Shown: piece by piece, positions 35,786 through 44,405 of the stretch
How the letters are laid out: each line of letters starts with the position of its first letter
How positions within the stretch are numbered: the first letter of the stretch is position 1
From: Croceicoccus gelatinilyticus
GTDB taxonomy: Bacteria; Pseudomonadota; Alphaproteobacteria; Sphingomonadales; Sphingomonadaceae
DNA length: 64,000 nucleotides
NCBI RefSeq assembly: GCF_018398395.1
Contig: NZ_JAHCBF010000002.1
Coordinates: forward strand, 372,001-436,000
Reading direction: 5' to 3'
The notes under the pieces: generated by a model
Seen by the model: only the letters and a program-made list of their open reading frames with translations
Told to the model about the DNA's origin: nothing
The model's database searches: none
Translations under genes and position numbers: made by a program

Positions 35786-37096
35786 ATGAAAATCGCGATG
35801 GTGGGCTCGGGCTACGTTGGCCTCGTGTCCGGCGCGTGTTTCGCCGATTTCGGTCACGACGTCGTTTGCATCGACAATGACCCGAAAAAGATCGAGGCGC
35901 TCGAGAAGGGCGTAATGCCGATTTACGAGCCCGGTCTGGAAGACCTTGTCGAAACCAACGTGCGCGGCGGACGCCTGTCGTTCTCCAACGATCTTGGCTC
36001 TGCCATCGAAGGTGCGCAGGCAATCTTTATCGCTGTTGGCACGCCCAGCCGCCGCGGTGATGGCCATGCCGACCTTACCTATGTCTACCAGGTCGCGAAG
36101 GAAGTCGGCGAGAAGCTGTCCGGCCCCGCGGTGATCGTCACCAAGTCGACCGTTCCCGTCGGCACCGGCGACGAGGTTGAGCGCATTCTCGCCGAAAGCG
36201 GCACCACCCATAAATTCGCCGTCGTGTCGAACCCCGAATTCCTGCGCGAAGGCGCGGCTATTGGCGACTTCAAGCGCCCCGACCGCATCGTCATCGGTGC
36301 GGAGGACGAGTTCGGCCGCGAGGTCATGAGCGAGGTCTATCGCCCGCTCTTCCTCAACCAGGCCCCGATCCTGTTTACGGGCCGCCGGACGAGCGAGCTG
36401 ATCAAGTACGCGGGCAATGCCTTCCTCGCCACGAAGATCACCTTCATCAACGAAATGGCGGACCTGTGCGAGAAAGTCGGCGCCGACGTTCAGGACGTGG
36501 CGCGCGGCATCGGGCTCGACAATCGCATCGGCGCGAAGTTCCTGCACGCAGGGCCGGGCTATGGCGGTTCGTGCTTCCCCAAGGACACGCTTGCCCTGCT
36601 GAAGACGGCAGAGGACTTCGACAGCCCGGTCCGCATCGTCGAAGCCGTGGTCAAGGTGAACGAGGCACGCAAGCGCGCGATGGGCCGCAAGGTCATCGAA
36701 GCGCTGGGCGGCGCAGCCGAAGCGCGCGGCAAGAAAGTCGCGATGCTGGGCCTGACTTTCAAACCGAACACCGACGACATGCGCGATTCGCCTGCGATCG
36801 CCGTGGCGCAGGCGCTGGACGATGCCGGTGCCGTGGTGACCGCCTACGACCCCGAGGGCATGGAACTGGCCAAGCCGCTGGTGCCGTGGGTCGAGATGAA
36901 GGCCAATTCCTATGAAGCGATCGAAGGGGCCGACGCCATCGTCATCGTGACCGAGTGGGACGCCTTCCGTGCGCTGGACCTCAACCGCGTGAAGTCGATC
37001 GCCAACAACCCGCTGATGGTGGACCTTCGCAATGTCTATGATCCGGCGGACATGGCCGAAAAGGGCTTCACCTACATCGGCGTGGGACGCGGCTGA
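35786..37096 (+). CDS. ugd: UDP-glucose 6-dehydrogenase
   Basis: 436 residues. Oxidises UDP-glucose to UDP-glucuronate for polysaccharides. N-terminal Rossmann motif MVGSGYVGLVSGACFADFGHDV, GTPSRRGDGHADLTYV, the central TELIK-type helix in GRRTSELIKYAGNAFLATKI, the catalytic Cys in GPGYGGSCFPKDT, and the C-terminal UDP-binding GLTFKPNTDDMRDSPA. It may feed glucuronate into capsule or sphingan-type polymers. It follows the phosphoesterase by 82 bases and is convergent to rnpB. Confidence 0.96.
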   Translation: MKIAMVGSGYVGLVSGACFADFGHDVVCIDNDPKKIEALEKGVMPIYEPGLEDLVETNVRGGRLSFSNDLGSAIEGAQAIFIAVGTPSRRGDGHADLTYVYQVAKEVGEKLSGPAVIVTKSTVPVGTGDEVERILAESGTTHKFAVVSNPEFLREGAAIGDFKRPDRIVIGAEDEFGREVMSEVYRPLFLNQAPILFTGRRTSELIKYAGNAFLATKITFINEMADLCEKVGADVQDVARGIGLDNRIGAKFLHAGPGYGGSCFPKDTLALLKTAEDFDSPVRIVEAVVKVNEARKRAMGRKVIEALGGAAEARGKKVAMLGLTFKPNTDDMRDSPAIAVAQALDDAGAVVTAYDPEGMELAKPLVPWVEMKANSYEAIEGADAIVIVTEWDAFRALDLNRVKSIANNPLMVDLRNVYDPADMAEKGFTYIGVGRG

Positions 37097-37110
37097 GCAG
37101 TCAGGGTAAT

Positions 37111-37540
37111 CGCACCGAGGGGCCTGTAAGCCGGGTTCTGTGACGTGGACGGTATGCCATTACGGCACCGTATCCCCGCCGGCAGCCATTCCTCTCGGCC
37201 CTGCGTTGCCGCAGGGCTCCAGCAACCAACCCGGACGATCACGGGGCGAAACACCCCTGCCCTGCACCTTGCGGTCGGGCGCGCCGTCCCTATTCGGCCT
37301 TGCTCCGGGTGGGGTTTGCCATGCAGCTTCCGTTGCCGGTCGCCCGGTGCGCTTTTACCGCACCCTTTCACCCTTGCCTGTGCCCCGAAAGGCCATCGGC
37401 GGTCTGCTCTCTGTGGCACTGTCCCTTGCCCGCCCGAAGGCGAGCCGGCGGGCGTTACCCGCCACCCTTGTTTCGTGGAGCCCGGACTTTCCTCGGCATC
37501 CCCGTGGGAGGATGACGCGGCTGCCCGGCCCCCCGGTGCG
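37111..37540 (-). ncRNA. rnpB: RNase P RNA (class A)
   Basis: The ribozyme component that trims tRNA 5' ends. On the minus strand the conserved block GAGGAAAGTCCGGGCTCC appears ~50 bases from the 5' end and the 3' block ACAGAACCCGGCTTA near the 3' end, with AAGGGTGAAAGGGTGCGGTAA and CCGGAGCAAGGCC-type elements between. P1 can be drawn: CGCACCGGGGGGCC at the 5' end pairs with GGCCCCTCGGTGCG at the 3' end (one G-U). That sets the ends near 37540 and 37111, about 430 nt, with an uncertainty of a few bases. It follows the AmiD-type gene on the same strand. Confidence 0.95.
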
Positions 37541-37545
37541 AAGCG

Positions 37546-38274
37546 CTATCTAGCGAGACCGCGGTCGCGTTCCAAGAGCAATCCGAACAGGATGGCCCGG
37601 ATCTCGCCATCGATCTCTCCGTCGATGCGGACGGGCCGGAAGCGGCGCTGAAACGCCTTTACCGCCGCATGACCGTCGGAAATGTCGTATCCAAAGCGTT
37701 CGAGCGCGAGGTAGAACGACCCGTCGTTATCAAACGGATCGCCCAGTTCCAGCTTTTCGGGCCGGGCCAGCGCCAGCCGGTGTTCGGCCAGCCGCTCCCA
37801 GTCGAACTTCTCTCCCGGATCGTCCTTACGCTGCGGGGCGACGTCGGAATGGCCGACGACGTTGGCGCGCGGGATGTCGTGACGCTTCACGATGTCGTTG
37901 AGCAGGCGCAGGAGCACCTGCATCTGTTCCTCGGGAAAATCCTCATACCCGTGGGTATGGCCCGGATTGTCGAGCTCGATCCCGATGCTGGCCGAATTCA
38001 CGTCGGTATGCCCGCGCCAGTAGGACCGCCCGGCGTGCCAGGCGCGTTTCTCTTCCTCGACCATCTGCACGACCTTGCCTTCGCGGGTGATGCAGTAGTG
38101 CGCGCTGACCTTGCTGTCGGGGTTGCACATCTTGTCGATGGCCTCGCGCACGTCGGGCATGTCGGTATAGTGCAGCACGACCATGGTGATCGGCAGGTTG
38201 CGTTCGTCGAAATTGGGCGACGGGCAGGCCCAGTCGACATCGACGCGCGGACGGAACCGGCGCCGTTCAGGCAT
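37546..38274 (-). CDS. N-acetylmuramoyl-L-alanine amidase (AmpD/AmiD type)
   Basis: 242 residues. Cleaves the amide between muramic acid and the stem peptide. The amidase_2 fold carries zinc ligands in VVLHYTDM, RAWHAGRSYW and VGHSDVAPQRKDDPG, and the catalytic Glu in IGIELDNPG. The C-terminal part (about 165-242) resembles a peptidoglycan-binding helical unit (LERFGYDI, VKAFQRRFRP). There is no signal peptide, so it is likely cytoplasmic and recycling-type. The ATG at 38274 lies inside the end of chpT (8-base overlap). rnpB follows closely. Confidence 0.92.
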   Translation of the reverse strand: MPERRRFRPRVDVDWACPSPNFDERNLPITMVVLHYTDMPDVREAIDKMCNPDSKVSAHYCITREGKVVQMVEEEKRAWHAGRSYWRGHTDVNSASIGIELDNPGHTHGYEDFPEEQMQVLLRLLNDIVKRHDIPRANVVGHSDVAPQRKDDPGEKFDWERLAEHRLALARPEKLELGDPFDNDGSFYLALERFGYDISDGHAAVKAFQRRFRPVRIDGEIDGEIRAILFGLLLERDRGLAR

Positions 38275-38905
38275 GAGGCAATACCGCACCGAGGACGAGG
38301 GCATTGTCGCTTTTCGCGTGTTGCACCCCTCCGCCGCAATCGGCTGCGACCAGCCGAACCAGTTCGGCAGGCGCGGTATGTGCGTTCAGATCATCCATGG
38401 CCACTTCCCCGTCCAGTGCCCTGCCAACTTCCGCGTCGAAGGCGATCCGCATGCCTTCGGAACGGATGGCGATTTCGTGTGCGCTGCCGCTGTCCTCGAC
38501 CGCAATGGTCACCGTGCCGCCGCGCGGCAGCGCCTCGATCGCGAGCAGCGCGAAATTCAGGAGGACCTTGACCGCCGCCTTGGGCAGGCCTTCGACGCCG
38601 ATGGTCCATTGAACTTCGATGTCGCGACCTTCGGCGGCCAGCGCATCGACCAGTTCGGTAAGGTCGGTGATGGGAAGCTGGGCATCGAACCCGCCAGCCG
38701 CGCCGAAGGCAAGGCGGAAGAACCGCAGCTTCGTCGCGGTGCGCCGTGCGCCCTGCGCCAGCAATTCGATGCACTGTTCGCGCATCACCGGATCGGTTTC
38801 GTCGGCCAGAAGCTCGATCCCGTTCGACATGCCGCCCACGGGCGAAAGCAGGTCGTGGCACAGGCGCGAACACATCAGGTTAGCCAGCTGGACCGGATCG
38901 CTCAT
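38267..38905 (-). CDS. chpT: Histidine phosphotransferase ChpT
   Basis: 212 residues. It receives phosphate from the hybrid kinase CckA and passes it to CtrA and CpdR, the alphaproteobacterial cell-cycle and motility relay. The phospho-accepting His17 lies in LCSRLCHDLLSPVGGMSNGIE split over the first helix; the second half is the degenerate Bergerat-type ATPase fold (VKVLLNFALLAIEALPRGG). The ATG at 38905 gives the family start MSDPVQLANLMCSRLCHD. Its 3' end overlaps the amidase start by 8 bases. Neither CckA nor CtrA is in the window. Confidence 0.9.
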   Translation of the reverse strand: MSDPVQLANLMCSRLCHDLLSPVGGMSNGIELLADETDPVMREQCIELLAQGARRTATKLRFFRLAFGAAGGFDAQLPITDLTELVDALAAEGRDIEVQWTIGVEGLPKAAVKVLLNFALLAIEALPRGGTVTIAVEDSGSAHEIAIRSEGMRIAFDAEVGRALDGEVAMDDLNAHTAPAELVRLVAADCGGGVQHAKSDNALVLGAVLPHA

Positions 38906-39090
38906 CGCGCGATGCTCCCCATGTCGGGACGTCGGGTGAGGCATGCGGCGGATCGGATCGATGTCATAATCATGTGGCGATATTCCATAGCGCCGCCATC
39001 GAAGCTAGGAAAGCCGGGTAAGGAAAGGCTTTTACCGGGCCTAAACCATGCCTTGCGCAGTATCGCGGAACTTTCGGGGGGAAGATTTCG

Positions 39091-39504
39091 ATGCGGTTCA
39101 AAATTGCACTGGCGACAACGGCCGCGGCGTGCCTGCTTTCGGCATGTGGCGACAGTGCCACAATGGAGAGCGAACGGCTCGACAATATGAACCTCACGCC
39201 CGAACAGCGCGAGGTCGCGCAGTCCTTCATCATCGGCATGAAGAAGGACACCGGAATGCCCATGCTGCGCGGGCGGGACTACGGCTTTGCAGGGTGTTAC
39301 GCCAAGCGCGTGCAAATGCCCGTGAACCTAAAGCGCGCGCACATCGCCTACCTTTCCGACTATGCGCAAGCTGACGAGGACTACTACGCCTTCTTCGCCC
39401 GCATGAACGTCGGCGAGGAAGCGGCCTGGGACCTGTTCCAGAGGTACGAGGCGGCGGAACAGCAGTGCTCTGCCGGGGCGATGGTCAAGCAGATGCTCGA
39501 CTAA
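39091..39504 (+). CDS. Small lipoprotein, unknown function
   Basis: 137 residues. Lipoprotein signal with lipobox LLSAC (Cys at residue 19). The mature part is a helical, charged domain with two further Cys (FAGCYAKRV and AEQQCSAGAM) and ends MVKQMLD. No family is recognised. It sits alone between chpT (divergent) and the BON-domain gene. The downstream gap 39505-39739 holds no supported gene or clear promoter. Confidence 0.75.
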   Translation: MRFKIALATTAAACLLSACGDSATMESERLDNMNLTPEQREVAQSFIIGMKKDTGMPMLRGRDYGFAGCYAKRVQMPVNLKRAHIAYLSDYAQADEDYYAFFARMNVGEEAAWDLFQRYEAAEQQCSAGAMVKQMLD

Positions 39505-39739
39505 GTCTGTCGGTCAGCGGTCCCCGACTTGCGCCGAACCGAAAGTTTCTAATTTATATCAGATAGTTGCGCCTGTAAAATGACGCGACGAACCGACGCA
39601 GCGACGCGCTCGGCAGTGGACCGGAATGCCTGCCCATCCGTTGATTGGATGTAACCGCCCCGCAGAGGGCAACTGGCCCGGCAAACGCTGTCTGCCGAGC
39701 CCGATGAATTTCGAAAGGCAGCTTTCGAGGAGAACCACC

Positions 39740-40537
39740 ATGGCAGAACGTTATGAACGTCGCCCCCAGTACCACGAATATGAAACCCGTCAGGCCCAGC
39801 AGTTCGACGAACGCCCGATGAGCCAGGCAGGCGAAATCGCCACTTACGATCGCGATGACTATCGCGGGCAGTATGGCGATTCCGACTACCGCAGTGATAG
39901 CCGTCGCGCCGAAATGCGCCGCCAGCGAACCCGTGACGATTACCGCACGGATGCCGGCGATTTCGACACCCAGACCGTCGGCTACACCGGCGACAGGTAT
40001 CGCAACCGCGGTTCCGAATATGGACGCTTCACCAGCGAAAGTTATGGCGGACGTGACTATGCCTATTCGACCGATCCATATTATTCCATGGGTTCCACCA
40101 TGGGCTATCCGGGCGCAGCAGCAGGATCGGGTTATGGACGTGACTACCGCGAACATGGCTACGGCAACGATCGCGGTTTCTTCGAGAAGGCCGGTGACGA
40201 GATCGCAAGCTGGTTCGGCGATGACGATGCCGCCCGCCGCCGCGAGATGGACCACAGGGGCGTTGGCCCGCAGGGTTACACCCGTTCGGACGAGCGCATT
40301 CTGGAAGATGTCTGCGACCACCTGACGCAGGACCGCTACATCGACGCGAGCGACATCACCGTAACGGTCAAGGACCGTGAAGTTACGCTTGACGGTACCG
40401 TCGACAGCAAGGGTGCAAAGCGCCGTGCCGAAGACCGTGCCGACTATGTGACCGGCGTCGGCCATGTGCAGAACAACCTGCGCGTATCGAGCCGTGCGAC
40501 ATACGAAACGAACGAACGACAGGAAATGAACTCGTAA
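39740..40537 (+). CDS. BON-domain protein with Tyr/Arg/Asp/Gly-rich N-terminus
   Basis: 265 residues. Residues ~1-150 are low complexity, with YDRDDYRGQYGDSDYRSDSRR, RYRNRGSEYG and GYGRDYREHGYGNDRG-type stretches, no signal peptide and strong charge alternation. A short SWFGDDDA segment follows, then a BON domain (about 195-255: ILEDVCDHLTQD, ASDITVTVKDREVTLDGTV and VQNNLRV). BON domains bind phospholipid or envelope components and are often stress-induced. Related SWFG-BON proteins occur in sphingomonads. The start at 39740 has GAGGAG upstream; an earlier ATG at 39704 is less supported. A terminator follows. Confidence 0.85.
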   Translation: MAERYERRPQYHEYETRQAQQFDERPMSQAGEIATYDRDDYRGQYGDSDYRSDSRRAEMRRQRTRDDYRTDAGDFDTQTVGYTGDRYRNRGSEYGRFTSESYGGRDYAYSTDPYYSMGSTMGYPGAAAGSGYGRDYREHGYGNDRGFFEKAGDEIASWFGDDDAARRREMDHRGVGPQGYTRSDERILEDVCDHLTQDRYIDASDITVTVKDREVTLDGTVDSKGAKRRAEDRADYVTGVGHVQNNLRVSSRATYETNERQEMNS

Positions 40538-40559
40538 GAAGCGAGGCATTACCGAGACG

Positions 40560-40590
40560 AGAAGAGGTCCCGTTCGGGGCCTCTTTTCTT
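40560..40590. terminator. Terminator between BON-domain and JAMM genes
   Basis: AAGAGGTCCC (40562-40571) pairs with GGGGCCTCTT (40576-40585, one U-G), loop GTTC, followed by TTTTCTT on the plus strand. It overlaps the 3' end of the convergent JAMM gene region. Confidence 0.8.
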
Positions 40591-40969
40591 ATGGGCAAAG
40601 CGCCTCGAATCCGTCCCCATTGTCGCGCCACCACCCGATGCGCCCGCCTGCCGCGATGGCCCAGATCCGCCCGTCGCCAACCGCCATCGCGCGGTCGGTT
40701 GCGGACGGTTCGGCATGGCCGGTGGGGTGCGAATGGTAATAGCCCAGGACTTGCGGCCCGCCTGTTCGCGCCGCCTTGTGCGCGGCAATCAGCGAGACGG
40801 GGTCGATCTCGAAATGGCGTGCAGGTTCGGGATGCACATTGGCGCAAGCGACCGCACGCTCGATCCGGTCACCCGTGCCGAGCAGGATGCCGCAGCACTC
40901 GTGCGGGTGCGCAGCGGCCGCTTCGGCCAGAATAAGGTCAATCACTTCGCTTGCGACTTCGACATCCAT
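40589..40969 (-). CDS. JAMM/MPN+ metalloprotease-like protein
   Basis: 126 residues. A complete JAMM zinc site is visible: Glu in HPHECCGILLG, and the HxH-x7-Ser-x2-Asp block in YYHSHPTGHAEPSATD. Stand-alone bacterial JAMM proteins of this size hydrolyse isopeptide-type or sulfur-carrier conjugates, as in cysteine or thio-cofactor pathways; no sulfur-carrier protein is adjacent here. The ATG at 40969 is preceded in frame by a GTG. It is divergent from rluD with only a few bases between the starts. Confidence 0.88.
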   Translation of the reverse strand: MDVEVASEVIDLILAEAAAAHPHECCGILLGTGDRIERAVACANVHPEPARHFEIDPVSLIAAHKAARTGGPQVLGYYHSHPTGHAEPSATDRAMAVGDGRIWAIAAGGRIGWWRDNGDGFEALCP

Positions 40970-40986
40970 CACCCATCTAGCTAGCC

Positions 40987-41940
40987 ATGGGGGACGGCAA
41001 TGTCATTCGCGGCGTTATCGAGGACGGTGGCCAACGGCTGGACAAGGCGCTTGCCGACCTCACCGACCTCTCGCGCGAACGCATCAAGGCGCTAATCGGC
41101 GAAGGCCGTGTAACCATCGGCAAGACGCTGGCGAAAAGCACTTCGATGAAGCCTGTTGCCGGAACCTCCTTCAAGATCGACGTGCCCGAGGCCGCCCCTG
41201 CCGAGGCGGCGGCGCAGGATATCCCGCTGAACGTCGTTTACGAGGACGATGACCTGATCGTGGTCGACAAGCCCGCAGGCATGGTCGTCCACCCCGCAGC
41301 CGGCAATCCCGACGGCACGCTGGTGAATGCCCTGCTTCACCACTGTGCAGGGCAGCTTTCGGGCATCGGCGGTGTAGCGCGCCCCGGTATTGTGCACCGC
41401 ATCGACAAGGATACCTCGGGCCTTCTCGTCGTGGCGAAGAGCGACGTTGCGCACGAGGGGCTGGCGAAACAGTTCGCCGAACACTCGCTAGAGCGCGCCT
41501 ACAAGGCGGTGGTGAAAGGCCATCCGACCCCGCCTTCGGGCACGATCGCGGGGATGATCGGGCGCAGCGACCGCGACCGCAAGAAGATGGCGGTGCTGGA
41601 CGACAATTCGAATCGCGGAAAACACGCGGTCACGCATTTTTCGACGCTTGCGCGGCTCGATGGATCAGCGCTGGTCGAATGCAGGCTGGAAACAGGCAGA
41701 ACCCACCAGATCCGCGTTCACATGGCGTCAATCGGCCATGCGCTAATAGGGGACCCTGTCTATGGACGACCCGATTCGCGCCTTCGCCCGCTTCTCCAGC
41801 GGCTTTCCTTTTCCCGACAGGCGCTTCACGCGGCCATTCTCGGCTTCATTCATCCCGTCTCTGGCGATCGACTGCATTTTTCCAGCGATATCCCGCCAGA
41901 CATGCGGGAACTGATCGACGCTCTCGGTTTTAGAGATTGA
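40987..41940 (+). CDS. rluD: Ribosomal large-subunit pseudouridine synthase D
   Basis: 317 residues. Makes pseudouridines in helix 69 of 23S rRNA. S4 domain (about 15-65), catalytic domain with VVYEDDDLIVVDKPAGMVVHPAAGN split over two strands, the signature GIVHRIDKDTSGLLVVAK and LETGRTHQIRVHMASIGHALIGD. Without a basic tail, unlike the RluC-type synthase at 11.6 kb. The product is called RluD rather than RluC from the GIVHRIDKDTSG and helix-69-type sequence features; rpoH follows 121 bases later, a common neighbour in alphaproteobacteria. Confidence 0.92.
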   Translation: MGDGNVIRGVIEDGGQRLDKALADLTDLSRERIKALIGEGRVTIGKTLAKSTSMKPVAGTSFKIDVPEAAPAEAAAQDIPLNVVYEDDDLIVVDKPAGMVVHPAAGNPDGTLVNALLHHCAGQLSGIGGVARPGIVHRIDKDTSGLLVVAKSDVAHEGLAKQFAEHSLERAYKAVVKGHPTPPSGTIAGMIGRSDRDRKKMAVLDDNSNRGKHAVTHFSTLARLDGSALVECRLETGRTHQIRVHMASIGHALIGDPVYGRPDSRLRPLLQRLSFSRQALHAAILGFIHPVSGDRLHFSSDIPPDMRELIDALGFRD

Positions 41941-41955
41941 GAGAATGATCGACAC

Positions 41956-41980
41956 TTCGAACGCAAACGGGTCTATAAAG
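41956..41980 (+). promoter_or_regulatory. Weak promoter candidate upstream of rpoH
   Basis: CTTCGAA is followed by TATAAA (41974-41979) with a 12-base gap, short for sigma-70 but near sigma-32 spacing. It lies 82 bases before the rpoH start, inside a leader with no obvious hairpin of note. Assignment is speculative. Confidence 0.25.
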
Positions 41981-42061
41981 AAAGAACGTGACCTGCACGT
42001 GCGGATGCCCAGCAGGGGTCGGCAAAACGTAGGTCGACGGTAGAAAGGTTCGGTAAGAGAA

Positions 42062-42967
42062 GTGAGCACGACAACCAAGACCACCATCCCGGCACTCGGC
42101 GGAGAGCAGAGCCTCAACCGCTACCTGTCCGAGATCAAGAAATTCCCGGTACTTAAGCCCGAGCAGGAATACATGCTCGCCAAGCGCTATCAGGAACACG
42201 AGGATCCCGAGGCCGCGGCCCAGCTCGTGACGAGCCACCTGCGCCTCGTCGCGAAGATCGCCATGGGCTATCGCGGCTACGGCCTTCCCGTGTCCGACCT
42301 CATCTCCGAAGGCAATGTCGGCCTGATGCAGGGCGTGAAGAAGTTCGAGCCCGATCGCGGCTTCCGCCTCGCGACTTACGCGATGTGGTGGATCAAGGCC
42401 TCGATCCAGGAATACATCCTGCGGACGTGGAGCCTCGTGAAGATGGGCACCACTGCTGCCCAGAAGAAGCTGTTCTTCAACCTGCGCCGCATGAAGAAGA
42501 ACCTCGAGGCTTTCGAGGATACCGACCTGCACCCCGAAGACGTCGCCAAGATCGCGACCGACCTCGGCGTGCCCGAGCAGGAGGTGGTCAACATGAACCG
42601 CCGCATGCTCATGGGCGGCGATGCCTCTTTGAACGTTTCGATGCGCACGGACGAAGAAGGTTCGGGGCAGTGGCAGGACTGGCTGACCGACGATCGTCCG
42701 TTGCAGGACGAAACCGTCGCCGACGCCGAGGAAAAGCAGGTCCGCCACGACATGCTGGTCGAAGCGATGGACGTTCTGAACGACCGCGAGAAGCACATCC
42801 TGGCCGAGCGCCGGTTGAGCGAAAATCCGCAGACGCTGGAAGAGCTTTCGCAGGTTTACGACGTCAGCCGCGAACGTATCCGCCAGATCGAGGTTCGCGC
42901 CTTCGAAAAGGTCCAGAAGGCGATGCAGCGCATCGTCGGCGAAAGGCTGATGCCGGCGACCGCGTAA
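42062..42967 (+). CDS. rpoH: RNA polymerase sigma-32 factor (heat shock)
   Basis: 301 residues. Group 3 sigma factor that directs heat-shock transcription. Region 2 has VTSHLRLVAKIAMGYRGYGLP and the -10-reading FRLATYAMWWIKASIQEYI; the RpoH-specific box is QKKLFFNLRRMKKN; region 4 has ERRLSENPQTLEELSQVY and the recognition helix VSRERIRQIE. It starts at GTG with only a weak purine-rich site, which fits low or controlled translation. A terminator follows at 42992. Targets in this window plausibly include clpB, clpP and clpX. Confidence 0.96.
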   Translation: MSTTTKTTIPALGGEQSLNRYLSEIKKFPVLKPEQEYMLAKRYQEHEDPEAAAQLVTSHLRLVAKIAMGYRGYGLPVSDLISEGNVGLMQGVKKFEPDRGFRLATYAMWWIKASIQEYILRTWSLVKMGTTAAQKKLFFNLRRMKKNLEAFEDTDLHPEDVAKIATDLGVPEQEVVNMNRRMLMGGDASLNVSMRTDEEGSGQWQDWLTDDRPLQDETVADAEEKQVRHDMLVEAMDVLNDREKHILAERRLSENPQTLEELSQVYDVSRERIRQIEVRAFEKVQKAMQRIVGERLMPATA

Positions 42968-42991
42968 TCGCGCTGGTCAATCGAGACACCG

Positions 42992-43027
42992 AAAGGCGGT
43001 GGCGGAATAATCCGCTGCCGCCTTTTT
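42992..43027 (+). terminator. Terminator after rpoH
   Basis: A 15-bp stem (42992-43006 with 43011-43025, two G-U pairs) of AAAGGCGGTGGCGGA type closes an ATAA loop and is followed by T-rich sequence. Confidence 0.85.
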
Positions 43028-43085
43028 CGTTGCTCGCAAGTGACCCTGCCGGGAACCGCCAACCCCTGCCGAGGGTAGGGTTTTC

Positions 43086-44336
43086 ATGGACGACGCCTTC
43101 TTCAGCATTGCCCCCTATCACGTGCTGCTGGTCGGCTGCGGGCTCGTCATCATCCTCGCGTTCTGGCTTCCGCGCTTCATACGAAACCGCGAACCGTCGG
43201 TGTCCGGTCTGCTCATCCTTGGCGGATTGGCGGTGTTTGGCATCCTGCCCGGCGTACCCGAAGTCTTCTCCCCGATGGAGCGAACCGGCTTTTGGGAGTT
43301 CGCGTCCGAATTCGCGGTCATCGCCGCGCTGTTCGGAACCGGCATGCGCCTTGACCGGATCGTCGGCAAAGGACTCTGGACGCCAACTATCAGGCTGCTC
43401 GTCATTGCCATGCCGCTGTGCATCGCGGCCGTATTCGTCCTTGGCTATGCGTTGGGCCTCACCACTGCGGGCGCCGTTCTTCTCGCCGCGGTCCTCGCCC
43501 CGACGGACCCGGTGCTTGCCGCCGACGTGCAGGTCGGCCCGCCGGGCGAAGGGGGCGAACATCCCATCCGCTATGCTCTGACGACAGAGGCGGGCCTGAA
43601 CGACGGGCTTGCGTTTCCGTTCGTCTATCTTGCGCTGTTCGTCGGCACGCTTGGCTTCGACCCGGCTGGCTGGGGCCTGAAATGGTTCGGGCTATACTTC
43701 GTCTACAAGATCGCCGTCGGCGTGATCGCAGGCATCGCGGCGGGCTGGGTATTGGGCAAGGTCATCTTCTGCCTGCCCAAGAAGAACCCCCTTTCCGAAT
43801 CCGGAACCGGCGTGATCGCGTTGGCCGGACTACTCTTCACGTACGGCATGACGGAACTTGTCGAAGGCTATGGGTTCATCGCGGCTTTCATCATGGGCCT
43901 GACCCTGCGCAGGGTCGAAGCGCAGAACGAATACCACGCCCGCCTTCACGCATTTTCCGAAGCGCTGGAACATGCCGTGACGGCAATCCTGCTGGTGCTG
44001 TTCGGCGGCGCGCTGCCGGTGCTTTTGCCATACTTGTCCTGGCAGCACGCATTGACCGGCATCGCCCTGATTTTCTTGATCCGGCCCGCATTCGGAATGC
44101 TTTCCCTGATCGGCACGGACATGCCGCTGAAACACCGCGGCGTCGTCGCTTTCTATGGCGTTCGCGGTATCGGCTCGATCTACTACCTCGCCTATGCTGC
44201 CGGTACCTTGCAGTTCGTGAACGAGGGGGACCTGTGGGCCGCGATCGCCTTTACGATCCTGCTGTCGACGCTGGTCCATGGATTCAGCGCAGGCACCGTC
44301 GTTCACGCGGCCACGCGCGACGAACGGCCAGCCTGA
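43086..44336 (+). CDS. CPA1/NhaP-type cation:proton antiporter
   Basis: 416 residues with about twelve membrane spans. Family hallmarks: LAAVLAPTDPVLAADVQVG (the conserved Asp of TM4-5), TEAGLNDGLAFPFVYLAL (the ND motif of TM5), and AFYGVRGIGSIYYLAYA near the end. It exchanges Na+ or K+ for protons. It is a second antiporter in the window besides NhaA and belongs to a different family. It follows rpoH's terminator and precedes mtgA in the same direction. Confidence 0.9.
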   Translation: MDDAFFSIAPYHVLLVGCGLVIILAFWLPRFIRNREPSVSGLLILGGLAVFGILPGVPEVFSPMERTGFWEFASEFAVIAALFGTGMRLDRIVGKGLWTPTIRLLVIAMPLCIAAVFVLGYALGLTTAGAVLLAAVLAPTDPVLAADVQVGPPGEGGEHPIRYALTTEAGLNDGLAFPFVYLALFVGTLGFDPAGWGLKWFGLYFVYKIAVGVIAGIAAGWVLGKVIFCLPKKNPLSESGTGVIALAGLLFTYGMTELVEGYGFIAAFIMGLTLRRVEAQNEYHARLHAFSEALEHAVTAILLVLFGGALPVLLPYLSWQHALTGIALIFLIRPAFGMLSLIGTDMPLKHRGVVAFYGVRGIGSIYYLAYAAGTLQFVNEGDLWAAIAFTILLSTLVHGFSAGTVVHAATRDERPA

Positions 44337-44405
44337 GCGTGAGGCGGGACATTCGGCCTTTCAGCCCGCTAGGCACTGGCACTGCGATTGGTTACTAAGC
44401 CGCCC

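Noticed and set aside
37145-37651. Plus-strand ORFs inside the rnpB region
   Set aside because: The region is RNase P RNA on the minus strand; the ORFs are by-products of its GC-rich stems.
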